From Helicobacter pametensis ATCC 51478 (GTDB taxonomy: Bacteria > Campylobacterota > Campylobacteria > Campylobacterales > Helicobacteraceae), in NCBI RefSeq assembly GCF_000518225.1, contig NZ_JADE01000008.1, positions 1-64,000 of the forward strand: a DNA stretch of 64,000 nt, read 5' to 3'. Position numbers and translations under genes: made by a program. The notes beneath the pieces were generated by a model that worked only from the letters and a program-made list of their open reading frames with translations, ran no database searches and was not told the origin of the DNA. Positions 19,365 through 28,971 of this stretch are shown here, piece after piece (positions within the stretch are counted from its first letter, which is position 1; each line of letters opens with the position of its first letter).

Positions 19365-20280
19365 TGATCAGTATTTTGAGATTCTCTTAGAGCCTTATGA
19401 GCTTCAAGAGATTTTTCTTGATTTTATCTCGTGTAATATCCAGCCTTGCATTGAAGAGGTGCAAACCCCCTATCATTTAGATGGCTATCATTGTGATCTT
19501 AGCTCATTTGATTTTATGCGCTTTTTTCCTCAAGAAGAGCAGAAATATTCTCAGTTTATCATTCGCACACTTAAAGATCCCAATTTGATTCTAGATGAGC
19601 TTGTGGAGTATGCGGGTCTCCTTTCTTCGCGCCTTGATATGAAGGTGGATTTTGGTTTTGGCTATAGGGTCTGTCAGAACAAGGATTGGATCGAGGCTTA
19701 TAAGCAATCTGTATTGCCTGTATGTGTCGGAGGATTTTATATCCGTCCTTCTTGGCATCCAAAAAGTCAAAATATGGATTTGAAGGATTTGATGATTGAT
19801 CCTGCATTGGCGTTTGGATCTGGACATCATGCTACGACATCTATGTGCTTAGAGTTGCTAGAAGAGATGGATTTGGAGAAAAAAAGGCTTTTGGATGTGG
19901 GATGTGGGAGTGGGATTTTGAGTATTGCTGCAACGATGCTTGGAGCCAATGTGGAGATTTGCGATACAGATTCTTTGGCTATTGAAGAAAGTTTGAAAAA
20001 TTTTAAGCTCAATCATCAGCCCTCTCCTATTTCTTGGGTAGGATCGATTGCTTTGGCTCAAAATACCTATGATGTGATTGTTGCCAATATTTTGGCTTCA
20101 ATTTTGGGCATGCTCAAGGGAGATTTTGATCGCAAACTTAGGGAGAATGGGACTTTGATTCTCTCTGGAATCTTAGAGGAATACAAGGAAGAAATCTTGC
20201 GTCGCTTTGCTGATTATGAGGTGGTTAAAATATTGGCAAAAGGCGAGTGGATTGCCTTAAAACTTGTAAAACTTAAGTAA
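19351..20280 (+). CDS. prmA: Ribosomal protein L11 methyltransferase
   Basis: SAM methyltransferase of 309 residues that trimethylates L11. Motifs: DPALAFGSGHHATTSMCLELL (about 150-170), the SAM loop LLDVGCGSGILSIAA (about 180-194) and VANILASIL near 244. The start is ATG 19351, which overlaps cheY by 14 bases; an earlier TTG would overlap more and lacks a box. Confidence 0.93.
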   Translation: MKNNNDQYFEILLEPYELQEIFLDFISCNIQPCIEEVQTPYHLDGYHCDLSSFDFMRFFPQEEQKYSQFIIRTLKDPNLILDELVEYAGLLSSRLDMKVDFGFGYRVCQNKDWIEAYKQSVLPVCVGGFYIRPSWHPKSQNMDLKDLMIDPALAFGSGHHATTSMCLELLEEMDLEKKRLLDVGCGSGILSIAATMLGANVEICDTDSLAIEESLKNFKLNHQPSPISWVGSIALAQNTYDVIVANILASILGMLKGDFDRKLRENGTLILSGILEEYKEEILRRFADYEVVKILAKGEWIALKLVKLK

Positions 20281-20314
20281 CATTAAAGATAAATTTTATT
20301 ATAAAAGGTAGGCT

Positions 20315-22213
20315 ATGAACGAGAATCCAAAAGACAAAAAGCCGTTTTCTAAAAACCCTATTTTGGTTTTTGCTATTCTTGCGCTTGTCGCGATGGTGAT
20401 TTTTAGATTTTTCTCTCCTAGTGATGGGGCACTCAATGGTAAGCTCAATACCATCAATACAAAAAAAGAAATCAGTTATTACGAACTCAAACAGCTCATC
20501 AAAAATAAAGAAGTCAGTGCTGTTAGTATCGGTCAGACTTTGATTCGTGCTGTCTCGAGTGATGAGCGCGTACTTTATGTGGTCAAGAAAGTATCAGATC
20601 CATCTCTTGTCCAGCTTCTTGATGAAAACAAGATCCAATACAGTGGTTTTAGTGAAGAAAATATCTTTATGGAAGTGTTAAGCTGGATTTTGCCTGTGCT
20701 TATTTTTATTGGTTTTTGGATGTTTATGGCCAATCGTGTGCAAAAAAATATGGGTAATGGCATCTTTGGTATGGGAAGTGCCAAAAAGTTGGTGAATGCA
20801 GAAAAACCTAATGTCAAATTTGATGATATGGCAGGCAATGAGGAGGCTAAAGAAGAAGTTGTTGAGATTGTAGATTTTCTCAAGTATCCTGATCGCTATA
20901 CGCTTCTTGGAGCAAAGATTCCGCGAGGCGTGCTTTTGGTGGGTCCTCCTGGGACAGGAAAGACGCTTCTTGCTAAGGCCGTGGCAGGTGAGGCTAATGT
21001 TCCATTTTTCTCAATGAGCGGGAGTAGTTTTATTGAGATGTTTGTCGGACTTGGAGCAAGTCGTGTGCGGGATTTGTTTGAGATGGCCAAAAAAGAAGCC
21101 CCAAGTATTATTTTTATCGATGAGATTGATGCGATTGGAAAAAGTCGTGCAGCTGGAGGGATTGTAAGCGGGAATGATGAGAGAGAACAAACTCTCAATC
21201 AATTGTTGGCTGAGATGGATGGATTTGGTAGCGAATCTGCTCCTGTTATCGTGCTTGCTGCGACGAATCGTCCAGAAATTTTGGATCCCGCACTCTTGCG
21301 TCCAGGACGATTTGATCGTCAAGTGCTTGTGGATAAGCCTGATTATAAAGGTCGTCTTGACATTTTGCGTGTCCATATCAAGGGGATCAAACCTTCAAGA
21401 GATGTGGATTTGCAAGAAATTGCCAAAATGACTGCCGGTCTTGCTGGGGCAGATTTGGCAAATATTATCAATGAAGCAGCACTTTTGGCAGGGCGAGCCA
21501 ACAAAAAAGAGGTCACACACGCTGATCTTAAAGAAGCTGTTGAGCGTGGGATTGCGGGATTGGAAAAAAAATCAAGACGCATCAGCAAGAAAGAGAAAAA
21601 AATCGTAGCCTATCATGAGAGTGGGCATGCCCTCATCAGCGAGCTCACAAAAGGAGCAGATAAGGTCAATAAAGTCTCTATCATTCCTCGTGGGATGGCT
21701 GCCCTTGGATATACGCTCAACACACCGCAAGAAAATAAATATTTGGTTCAAAAGCATGAATTGATTGCTGATGTTGATGTATTGCTTGGAGGAAGGGCTG
21801 CTGAAGATGTGTTTTTGGGAGAGATCTCAACGGGAGCTAGCAATGATTTGGAGCGTGCAACTGATATCCTTAAGGCAATGGCTAGTTATTATGGGATGAC
21901 AGAGGTGAGTGGCTTAATGGTGCTTGAGAAACCTAGAAGTTCATTTTTGAATGGTGGAATGGGTGGAAGTGCGGAATATAGTGAAAAAACTTCAGAAAAA
22001 CTTGATTCTTTCATTCAAAATACATTGAGCGAGCGCTATGCTAGTGTAAAGCAAACACTTAAGGATTATTCAGGGGCGATTGAAAAAATGGTGCAAGAAT
22101 TGCTAGAGAAAGAAGTCATTGATGGTGATCGTGTGCGTGCGATTATCAAGGATTATGAAGAAGAAAATCATCTTGCCTCTAGGCTTGTAGCGCATGAAGA
22201 TGGAGAAAGCTAA
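20315..22213 (+). CDS. ftsH: ATP-dependent zinc metalloprotease FtsH
   Basis: Membrane AAA+ protease (632 residues) that degrades membrane and regulatory proteins. Two transmembrane helices (about 16-34 and 125-145) flank a periplasmic domain. Walker A is GPPGTGKT (about 212-219), Walker B IIFIDEID (about 266-273), SRH near 320, and the zinc site HESGH (about 432-436). Normal length. Confidence 0.98.
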   Translation: MNENPKDKKPFSKNPILVFAILALVAMVIFRFFSPSDGALNGKLNTINTKKEISYYELKQLIKNKEVSAVSIGQTLIRAVSSDERVLYVVKKVSDPSLVQLLDENKIQYSGFSEENIFMEVLSWILPVLIFIGFWMFMANRVQKNMGNGIFGMGSAKKLVNAEKPNVKFDDMAGNEEAKEEVVEIVDFLKYPDRYTLLGAKIPRGVLLVGPPGTGKTLLAKAVAGEANVPFFSMSGSSFIEMFVGLGASRVRDLFEMAKKEAPSIIFIDEIDAIGKSRAAGGIVSGNDEREQTLNQLLAEMDGFGSESAPVIVLAATNRPEILDPALLRPGRFDRQVLVDKPDYKGRLDILRVHIKGIKPSRDVDLQEIAKMTAGLAGADLANIINEAALLAGRANKKEVTHADLKEAVERGIAGLEKKSRRISKKEKKIVAYHESGHALISELTKGADKVNKVSIIPRGMAALGYTLNTPQENKYLVQKHELIADVDVLLGGRAAEDVFLGEISTGASNDLERATDILKAMASYYGMTEVSGLMVLEKPRSSFLNGGMGGSAEYSEKTSEKLDSFIQNTLSERYASVKQTLKDYSGAIEKMVQELLEKEVIDGDRVRAIIKDYEEENHLASRLVAHEDGES

Positions 22214-22222
22214 GGAGCGAAA

Positions 22223-22816
22223 ATGAACTCTCAAACTTTTTATATTTCCAAATATGGACAGAGGGGAGCATTGATCCTTTTTGTTTGTTTGATTTTAAGT
22301 TTGGTATTTTCTTGGGATTTGTTCGCTTTGATTGTCTTTTGTTGTTTGTTCTTGTGGATTGTGATGTTTAGAAATCCTGAGCGTTTGGCTACACATCTTT
22401 CACCAAATGCATTTTTGGCTCCTATTGATGGGAAGATTTTGGAGATTTTGACACAGGGGGATCGCACCAAAATTGTCATTAGCGTTGGGGTGCTAGATGT
22501 TGGGATTTTGCGCTCACCTATGCATATTGATCATTATGAAATCTCTGCTATCCATGGAGTTCCATTGTTTTTTTCTAACAAAAAAGAAGCTTTTTCTCCA
22601 CATCTATCTTTGAAGTTTGGCAATCATTTTCTAAAGATTCAGCAAAATCTTTTTAGAATCAATCCTTTGGATGAGCAAAAAAGTTTTGAGCGTGGGGAGA
22701 GAATGGGGTTTTTGAAAGCAGGGAAAGTTGAGCTTGAACTTGAGAGTGTTGAGCTCAAAGTCAATATCGGAGATAAGATTCGAGGGGGAGAGAGCGTCAT
22801 AGGATATTTGAAATGA
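22223..22816 (+). CDS. Phosphatidylserine decarboxylase-like protein lacking catalytic residues
   Basis: A 197-residue protein with two N-terminal transmembrane helices (about 15-50) and a Psd-type fold: 'FLAPIDGKILEI', 'SPMHIDHYEISAIHGVP', and 'GERMGFLKAGKVELELE...GDKIRGGESVIGYL'. In short-form Psd the self-cleavage site reads FGSR and the earlier motif VHVNR. Here they are LKAG and IDHYE, so the serine that becomes the pyruvoyl group is absent. I infer it is not a working decarboxylase. It sits between ftsH and pssA, overlapping pssA by four bases. Confidence 0.75.
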   Translation: MNSQTFYISKYGQRGALILFVCLILSLVFSWDLFALIVFCCLFLWIVMFRNPERLATHLSPNAFLAPIDGKILEILTQGDRTKIVISVGVLDVGILRSPMHIDHYEISAIHGVPLFFSNKKEAFSPHLSLKFGNHFLKIQQNLFRINPLDEQKSFERGERMGFLKAGKVELELESVELKVNIGDKIRGGESVIGYLK

Positions 22817-23565
22817 AAATTAATCCTTTATATATCTTGCCCAATACTTTCACTGCTGGGAGTATGTTCCTAGCTATTTTGAGTGTTATTTCTGCTTCAC
22901 GCGATAATTTTTCTTGGGCTTGCTGGGCGATCATTGTGTCAATGATCTTGGATGGATTAGATGGGCGTGTAGCACGCTTGACAAACACATCTTCTAAATT
23001 TGGAGTAGAGTTTGATTCGCTAGCTGATGTAGTGGCTTTTGGTGTGGCACCAGCGATGCTTGTGTATTTTTATATTGGTCAATATTATGGGCGTTTGGGT
23101 GTTGTTGCTTGCGCACTTTTTGTGATTTTTGGTGCGATTCGTTTGGCACGCTTTAATATCACAGTTTCAGATGATTCAAATTCTTTTATCGGTCTTCCTA
23201 TCCCATCAGCTGCAGCTTTTTTGGTCGCTTGGGTTTTATTGAATGAAAATTATGCTTTGATCCAGATGACATCTTCACCCAAACTCAGTCCACTTGATAA
23301 TAGTTTGGATGTTTTTGTTGCGCCTATGGCTGGTTATTTCCTGCTTGCTTGTGTCTTGATTGTAGGAATTTTGATGGTGAGCAATGTGCGCTATCCTTCG
23401 TTTAAAAAAATGCAATGGAATCTAAAAGTTTTTATCCTTTTGCTTGTGTTGTGTGCGATTTTGATTTATCGTCCCATTGAGAGCTTAGTGCTTTTGATGA
23501 GTTTGTATGTGCTTTATGGATTTGTGCGCTGGTTTTGGATCGTGATACGCATCAAGCGTCGCTGA
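22813..23565 (+). CDS. pssA: CDP-diacylglycerol--serine O-phosphatidyltransferase
   Basis: Integral membrane enzyme making phosphatidylserine. 250 residues with about seven helices. The CDP-alcohol phosphatidyltransferase signature is complete: DGLDGRVARLTNTSSKFGVEFDSLAD (about residues 47-72, quoted in two overlapping blocks of the motif D-G-x2-A-R-x8-G-x3-D-x3-D). Its stop codon is followed at once by a C11 tract. Confidence 0.94.
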   Translation: MKINPLYILPNTFTAGSMFLAILSVISASRDNFSWACWAIIVSMILDGLDGRVARLTNTSSKFGVEFDSLADVVAFGVAPAMLVYFYIGQYYGRLGVVACALFVIFGAIRLARFNITVSDDSNSFIGLPIPSAAAFLVAWVLLNENYALIQMTSSPKLSPLDNSLDVFVAPMAGYFLLACVLIVGILMVSNVRYPSFKKMQWNLKVFILLLVLCAILIYRPIESLVLLMSLYVLYGFVRWFWIVIRIKRR

Positions 23566-23566
23566 T

Positions 23567-23586
23567 CCCCCCCCCCCTTTTTTTTT
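23567..23586. repeat. Homopolymer C11T9 between convergent genes
   Basis: Eleven C then nine T fill almost the whole 25-base gap between the pssA stop and the stop of the convergent membrane protein gene. Neither reading frame crosses the tract, so length change cannot alter these proteins; an effect on transcript ends is possible. Confidence 0.9.
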
Positions 23587-23590
23587 GTCT

Positions 23591-24748
23591 TTATTTGATT
23601 GTGTAGGTTTTGGTGACTTTGCCAAGGTAGATGATTTTTATCTCTCCATTTTTGCGTTGTTTGAGGATGGGATAATCCGCTTTCTTGATTCCATAGAAGG
23701 CAAGTTGGGATTGAAGAGAGGGATTGGTCTTGATAGCTGAGATCTGATGCATTTTGAGAGTTTCTGCCAATTCTTTAGCAAAATAGAAATTACTCAAAAA
23801 ATGTCTTTTGGGTTCAGAGAGAAATAAAAACTTATTGCCAAACAAAACCAAAACTTCAAACACAAGAGGCAACAGGATCGTATAAAAACGCCTCAAGTAA
23901 GCTCTCCTAAAAGTAGGAAGTCGCAAGCGGATATTATGTAAAAAATCTTTGATCGCGATGGGAAGACCGACCACACTGAGTGGGATAAAACTAAAAAGAT
24001 CAATCTCTTGACGCAGTGAAAGAAGTAGGGAAAAGATGATTGAAGTTGCGCTGATGTAGAGCATGAGATTTTTTTCTTTTTTGATGATCCCACGATAAAG
24101 CGTATAGATGAAATACACAAAAAGAAATGGTGAGTACAAAAGCGCAAGGAGTCCGACAGTGTCTAGGAAATGTCCGCTTGGTGACCCACCGATGGGCAGT
24201 TTGAAAAAATACATATTGATTGAGAAGCCAATGAGTGAGAAAATCAGTGTTTTGTTGTGTTTGAAACGAAAAGCATAGATAAAGAGAGCCAAAAAGATGA
24301 CACTAAAACTAAAATCAAGCAAACTCCCAAAAGTGCACAAAACAAAAAACAAAGAGTAATATCGTCTGATATGGACATAGCAAAGCAAGAGTGCAAAAAA
24401 TAGAATAAATACACTTTTGCCTACAAGAATGGATGTGATATCTACTCCTGGAAGAAATGCATAGATCCAAGCACAGATCAGCGCGTCTTTTGGCTTTTTG
24501 AGATAGAGCTTGGAGAGCTCAAAGATCAGCCAGATATTGCAGAAGTGGATGGCTAGAAATGGCAGTCTTAGGGCAAAATCATTGAATCCAAAATGATCAA
24601 GAAAATATCTTGCATAGACAAAGCTAAAGTCGCTTGTGCTGAAAATACCTTGAGCCTCTTGAGAGCTGATACTGATTTGGGTGATCATGAAACCCAAAAG
24701 TAGAGCATTGAATAGAAGTAGCGCAATAAAGGCGAGATTAATTCTCAT
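23591..24748 (-). CDS. Polytopic membrane protein, possibly GT-C type glycosyltransferase
   Basis: A 385-residue protein with about 10 transmembrane helices. The N-terminal part (first helix, 'SQEAQGIF', then 'ALRLPFLAIH') resembles ArnT/PMT-like GT-C enzymes, and the C-terminal tail is a soluble segment. No catalytic assignment is secure. The start is ATG 24748, which overlaps the upstream CoA-binding gene by 11 bases; ATG 24787 would overlap more. Part of a four-gene minus-strand run ending in the C11T9 tract. Confidence 0.6.
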   Translation of the reverse strand: MRINLAFIALLLFNALLLGFMITQISISSQEAQGIFSTSDFSFVYARYFLDHFGFNDFALRLPFLAIHFCNIWLIFELSKLYLKKPKDALICAWIYAFLPGVDITSILVGKSVFILFFALLLCYVHIRRYYSLFFVLCTFGSLLDFSFSVIFLALFIYAFRFKHNKTLIFSLIGFSINMYFFKLPIGGSPSGHFLDTVGLLALLYSPFLFVYFIYTLYRGIIKKEKNLMLYISATSIIFSLLLSLRQEIDLFSFIPLSVVGLPIAIKDFLHNIRLRLPTFRRAYLRRFYTILLPLVFEVLVLFGNKFLFLSEPKRHFLSNFYFAKELAETLKMHQISAIKTNPSLQSQLAFYGIKKADYPILKQRKNGEIKIIYLGKVTKTYTIK

Positions 24749-25133
24749 ATTTTTCTCGCTCGATTTTGATGCAATGATCTTGAACAAACTCTAGTCCATG
24801 TTGCAGAGCCAATGCTTGAGCTTGAGGATTTTTGATCCCTAGTTGTAGCCAGATTCCTTTGATGCTTGGAGAATGCAAGGCGATGATTTCTTGTGTGATT
24901 TGCTCACACAATTCACTTTTGCGAAACACTACAACCCACTCAATAGGGAGATTTGCTAAAGATTGGATGTTGGGAAGAGCCATTTTGCCAAGAATGATCT
25001 GAGGTTTGGGATAAATGGGGAAGATTTCATATCCTTTGCTTTGGAGATAGAGGGCGACTTGGTGGCTTGGCTTGTCTGGATTGGGTGAAAGTCCAATAAT
25101 GGCAATATGTTTGATGTTGTCAAAATCAATCAT
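24738..25133 (-). CDS. CoA-binding domain protein (YccU-like)
   Basis: A 131-residue Rossmann-type protein of the CoA_binding_2 family: IAIIGLSPNPDKPSHQVALYLQ-type N-terminus (quoted in part), 'IPIEWVVVFRK'-type second strand, and 'GIWLQLGI' near residue 92. Function of the family is unclear. Overlaps its upstream neighbour by eight bases. Confidence 0.82.
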   Translation of the reverse strand: MIDFDNIKHIAIIGLSPNPDKPSHQVALYLQSKGYEIFPIYPKPQIILGKMALPNIQSLANLPIEWVVVFRKSELCEQITQEIIALHSPSIKGIWLQLGIKNPQAQALALQHGLEFVQDHCIKIEREKYEN

Positions 25134-26037
25134 TGTTTGACCTCCTTAATTTGGTTTTGAAATCCTGTATAAAAATGGGCATAGCGATCAAGATTCCAGA
25201 GAGAATCACCAAAGAGATTCCCAGTAAAGTATAAAAATCTGGGAAAGGATCACCCAAAAGAATCCCCAAGAATAGACTGAAAACAATCTTTGCATAATCT
25301 AGAGGCGAGACGATCCCTGCAGGTGCTAGCATAAATGCCTTGGTCATAAAAAATTGTCCAAGAGTTCCTGTGATCCCCATAGCAAGGATCAGAATCCAAG
25401 CATGATGAGGGATCTCCTTCCAAGCTAAAAAATCCAAAGGAACTATAGAATGTGTAAGCACTCCTCCAAAACTCATCAAAGAAGCCACGATCCCAAAAGT
25501 CAAGATTATCACTCTCTCATCAAAATACTTCTTGCATCCTCGCACACTCACAAGCGCCATAGCAGCAGTAATCCCACTCAATATGCCAATAATGATATTG
25601 AGCCATGGGATATTGGCATCCGGATTCCCAATAAGGATGATCCCGCCAAATCCGATAAAAGTTGCCAAAAAAACAATGGGATGAAGAGATTCTTTGAGAA
25701 AAAAATAAGCAAAAAATACAGCATAGAGTGGGACAGTTTGAGCAAAGGTAGATGCCGTGCCAAGAGGGATAGTGGAGATATTGTAAAAAAAGAGTAGCAT
25801 AGAGCTTGCCCCACAGACACTGCGGATCAAAAGAGGGAGATAGCCACCTTTGGTGTGTGTTTTTTCAATAGGTTTGAAGAGAAACAAAGAGGCGATAAAT
25901 AAGCTCATCAGAATTGAGCGAAAAAGCATGCATTGTGTGATGCTTAGATGCAGACTTAGGACTTTGATGCATGCATTCATAAGGGAAAAAAAGATACTTG
26001 CCAAAAGCATGCTAAGAAGTCCTAGAGAATAATTCAT
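25126..26037 (-). CDS. EamA/DMT-family transporter
   Basis: Inner membrane protein of 303 residues with 10 predicted helices in two EamA repeats (about 7-135 and 150-290). The second repeat shows 'GTLGQFFMTKAFMLAPAGIVSPLDYAKIV', typical of this family. Direction and substrate cannot be told from sequence. It starts at ATG 26037 after a 20-base gap from the GT2 gene. Confidence 0.85.
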   Translation of the reverse strand: MNYSLGLLSMLLASIFFSLMNACIKVLSLHLSITQCMLFRSILMSLFIASLFLFKPIEKTHTKGGYLPLLIRSVCGASSMLLFFYNISTIPLGTASTFAQTVPLYAVFFAYFFLKESLHPIVFLATFIGFGGIILIGNPDANIPWLNIIIGILSGITAAMALVSVRGCKKYFDERVIILTFGIVASLMSFGGVLTHSIVPLDFLAWKEIPHHAWILILAMGITGTLGQFFMTKAFMLAPAGIVSPLDYAKIVFSLFLGILLGDPFPDFYTLLGISLVILSGILIAMPIFIQDFKTKLRRSNND

Positions 26038-26057
26038 AGTTCCTTATGCCCTTTATT

Positions 26058-27062
26058 CTAGATCTTTTTCTTGCCCAAAGTTGAGAGATAAATGGAGATT
26101 TTGATCATGGTTTTGATGAAGTTTTTGTGTGTTTTGTTGTATCGAAATTCAAGAATCTGGGATGCAATATAGGAGGAAAATTTGGGAGATTTGGAAAAAT
26201 AATGCTTTGTTTGGTGGTATTTGTATTCCTTGACTTTATTGGACAAATCAGTATGTAAACGATTTTTAAAATGTGTGAAATGAGGTGCTTTGCTTATAGG
26301 TAGAGAATCAAAATAAGTGAAAAGTCTGACGATATCTTGTGTGTTGCGCTTATAGATCCTAAATCGCTTTTTGTCTTTTGCCCTTGTGGTGGATTGAGGA
26401 TTGGGAAAATAAAAATATAAAATTTCTTCTGTGATCTCAAAGTATTGGACAAAGAAAAGCAATATAAAACACAGCAGAGCATCTTCATGCATCACAAGCC
26501 TAGGAATGGGAGGGAAGTGAGAGCTAAGGGCTAGGAGTGTTTGCTGGATGATGGATTGAGAGTATGCGCGCGCGCAAATGCTAGCTCCATAGAATTTTTC
26601 AATCAAAGCCTGATTGGACTGATGATCCAAATCTAAAAGAGGCTGATCCCAAGAGCAACCCTCCATATTAAACACAATGACATCTAGGGGGTGTGGAGAA
26701 TGCAAAATGTTTTGATGCAAAATAGAGCAAGTTTCCAAAGAAATATAATCATCGCTATCTAAAAATAAAACATAGCTTCCTTGAGCCATTTTCATCCCCT
26801 CAATCCTTGAATGAAAAGTGCCAAGATTGTGTGGATTGTGGATGATTTTGATTCTTTTGTCTCTTTTTGCATAGTCTTGAGCGATCCCTATAGAGCCATC
26901 ATTCCCACAATCATCCACAATGATGATTTCTATGTCTTCAAAGGTTTGATTGATCGCAGAATCTAGGCACCTTGCAAGATATGGTCGAGTATTGTAGAGT
27001 GGAATGATGATTGAAAAGATGGTTTTAGAATCTTGAGATGTTTCTTTGATGCGAGTTTCCAC
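26058..27062 (-). CDS. Glycosyltransferase family 2 protein
   Basis: A 334-residue GT-A enzyme: 'FSIIIPLYNTRPYLARCLDS' at about residues 16-35, 'IIIVDDCGNDGS' (about 47-58), and the metal-binding DSDD near 102-105. The C-terminal half is basic. Likely adds sugars to a surface glycan; the acceptor is unknown. It starts at GTG 27062 with AAGGA eight bases upstream, the only start near the domain. Confidence 0.85.
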   Translation of the reverse strand: METRIKETSQDSKTIFSIIIPLYNTRPYLARCLDSAINQTFEDIEIIIVDDCGNDGSIGIAQDYAKRDKRIKIIHNPHNLGTFHSRIEGMKMAQGSYVLFLDSDDYISLETCSILHQNILHSPHPLDVIVFNMEGCSWDQPLLDLDHQSNQALIEKFYGASICARAYSQSIIQQTLLALSSHFPPIPRLVMHEDALLCFILLFFVQYFEITEEILYFYFPNPQSTTRAKDKKRFRIYKRNTQDIVRLFTYFDSLPISKAPHFTHFKNRLHTDLSNKVKEYKYHQTKHYFSKSPKFSSYIASQILEFRYNKTHKNFIKTMIKISIYLSTLGKKKI

Positions 27063-27146
27063 TTAATGATTCCTTGATGTCCTAGAGATAAAAATAAAAT
27101 TATAGAGAAAATATTTTGCCTCAATATTTTTATAAATGAAGTGAGG

Positions 27147-27152
27147 TAAAAT
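27147..27152 (+). promoter_or_regulatory. Probable -10 box of glmS
   Basis: TAAAAT, 31 bases upstream of the glmS ATG, preceded by an AT-rich region; AGGA box near 27172. The promoter is shared with the downstream lipid transport genes. Confidence 0.5.
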
Positions 27153-27183
27153 GCAAAACCAATCTTAATTTTAGGATGAAATC

Positions 27184-28971
27184 ATGTGCGGAATTGTTGG
27201 TTATATTGGCAATCTTGAGAAAAAAGATTTGATCATTGGGGGGTTGCGAGAACTTGAATATCGAGGGTATGATAGCGCTGGCTTTTCCGTATTGAGCCAT
27301 GGTGAATTGCATGCTTTTAAAGCTGTTGGCAAATTGATCAATTTGGAGCAAAAAAGCAAAGATTTTAGCTCAAGCGGTTTTGGTGTCGCGATTGGTCATA
27401 CGCGTTGGGCGACGCATGGGAAACCCACAGAAGCCAATGCTCATCCTCATAGTGCTGATTTTAGCCATGTTGTTCATAATGGAATCATCGAAAATCATCG
27501 CGAGCTTCGTGAAAAGCTTGAATGCATGGGGCATCGTTTTTTGTCCCAAACAGATACTGAAGTGATTGTGCATCTTTTTGAAGAGTATTTGAAGGAATGT
27601 GGAGATGCGTTGAGGGCTTTTGAGATGAGTGTGGCTGAGCTTAAGGGGGCCTATGCGATTTTGCTCATCACTCAAAAAGAACCCAATAAGATTTTTTATG
27701 CCAAAAATGCCTCTCCATTGATTGTTGGGCGTGGGAAAGAAGGTGTGTTTTTTGCAAGTAGTGATGCCCCACTGATTGGCTGGGCAGATGAGGTCAGCTA
27801 TCTTGAAGATGGGAGTGTGGGGGTGATGGATCTGGAGAATTTTGAGAGTGTAGGACAGATCTCTAAATTGAGCCAAGATCGGAGCTATGCACAAAAGGAT
27901 GGATTCCGCTACTTTATGGAAAAAGAAATTTATGAGCAGCATGCTGTTTTGCTTGAGTCAATGATGGGGCGCATCCATGAAGGAAGAGTTGAGCTTGAGT
28001 TTGAGAATCTAGGGTTTTGGGATGGGGTGGATGAGATTACAATCTGTGCTTGTGGGACAAGTTATCATGCTGGAATGGTGGGAAAATATCTCTTGGAGCG
28101 CTATGGAAAAATCAAAACAAATGTTGTGATTGCAAGTGAATTTCGCTATGCCACTCCCATTCTTAAAGATCATGAGTTATTTATCGCAATCTCTCAAAGT
28201 GGAGAAACACTTGACACACTTGAAGCAGTCAAATATGTCAAAAAATCAGGTCTTAAGACTTTGGCTATTTGCAATGTAGATAATAGTTCGATTGTGCGAG
28301 AATGCGATGAAGTGCTTTTGACGCGTGCAGGGATTGAGAAGGGTGTAGCTTCGACTAAGGCATTTGCTACTCAGGTGATGGTGCTTTGGCTTTTGTCTGT
28401 ATTCCTTGGGGGTAAGAGAGGGGTTTTGAGTGTGCAAGAGATAGATGAGCATATTCAAGCCATGATTGGGAGTGCTAAGAAGACAGAGGTCTGCTCTAAG
28501 CTTCATGATCGCATCAAGAGACTCTCAAAGCGATATTTACATGGACATGGGTTTTTCTTCATTGGAAGAGATGTGTTTTATCCACTCGCTTTAGAATCTG
28601 CTCTCAAACTCAAAGAGATTAGTTATTTGCATGCTGAGGGATATCCAAGTGGTGAGATGAAGCATGGACCCATTGCCTTGGCAGATTCTGAGCTTTTCAC
28701 AGTGGCATTGATGCCCCAGCATCTTTTATATGAGAAAATCAAAAGCAATGTAGAAGAGCTTAGTGCGCGCGATGCGACTATTTGTGCTGTGAGCTCTCAA
28801 GAATTTGACGGAGCTGATGATATGCTCTATATTCAGCCCTGCAAGCATTATATGGAAGAGTTTTTTTCTATGATGGTTGCATTGCAACTTTTTGCACTTG
28901 AAGTAGCTGTGCGTGTGGGGAGCGATGTGGATATGCCAAGAAATTTAGCCAAAAGTGTGACGGTGGAATAA
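27184..28971 (+). CDS. glmS: Glutamine--fructose-6-phosphate aminotransferase
   Basis: Makes glucosamine-6-phosphate for peptidoglycan and LPS. 595 residues. The N-terminal nucleophile MCGIVGYIG and GHTRWATHGKP (about 72-82) mark the glutaminase domain. Two SIS domains follow (CGTSYHAG near 292, and ESALKLKEISYLHAEGYP-type near 470), with C-terminal LAKSVTVE. No ribozyme is expected in this phylum and none is seen. Its stop overlaps mlaE. Confidence 0.98.
   Translation: MCGIVGYIGNLEKKDLIIGGLRELEYRGYDSAGFSVLSHGELHAFKAVGKLINLEQKSKDFSSSGFGVAIGHTRWATHGKPTEANAHPHSADFSHVVHNGIIENHRELREKLECMGHRFLSQTDTEVIVHLFEEYLKECGDALRAFEMSVAELKGAYAILLITQKEPNKIFYAKNASPLIVGRGKEGVFFASSDAPLIGWADEVSYLEDGSVGVMDLENFESVGQISKLSQDRSYAQKDGFRYFMEKEIYEQHAVLLESMMGRIHEGRVELEFENLGFWDGVDEITICACGTSYHAGMVGKYLLERYGKIKTNVVIASEFRYATPILKDHELFIAISQSGETLDTLEAVKYVKKSGLKTLAICNVDNSSIVRECDEVLLTRAGIEKGVASTKAFATQVMVLWLLSVFLGGKRGVLSVQEIDEHIQAMIGSAKKTEVCSKLHDRIKRLSKRYLHGHGFFFIGRDVFYPLALESALKLKEISYLHAEGYPSGEMKHGPIALADSELFTVALMPQHLLYEKIKSNVEELSARDATICAVSSQEFDGADDMLYIQPCKHYMEEFFSMMVALQLFALEVAVRVGSDVDMPRNLAKSVTVE

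Noticed and set aside
27184-27240. Possible glmS ribozyme or other leader RNA at glmS
   Set aside because: The leader from the predicted start is only about 25 bases, too short for a ribozyme.
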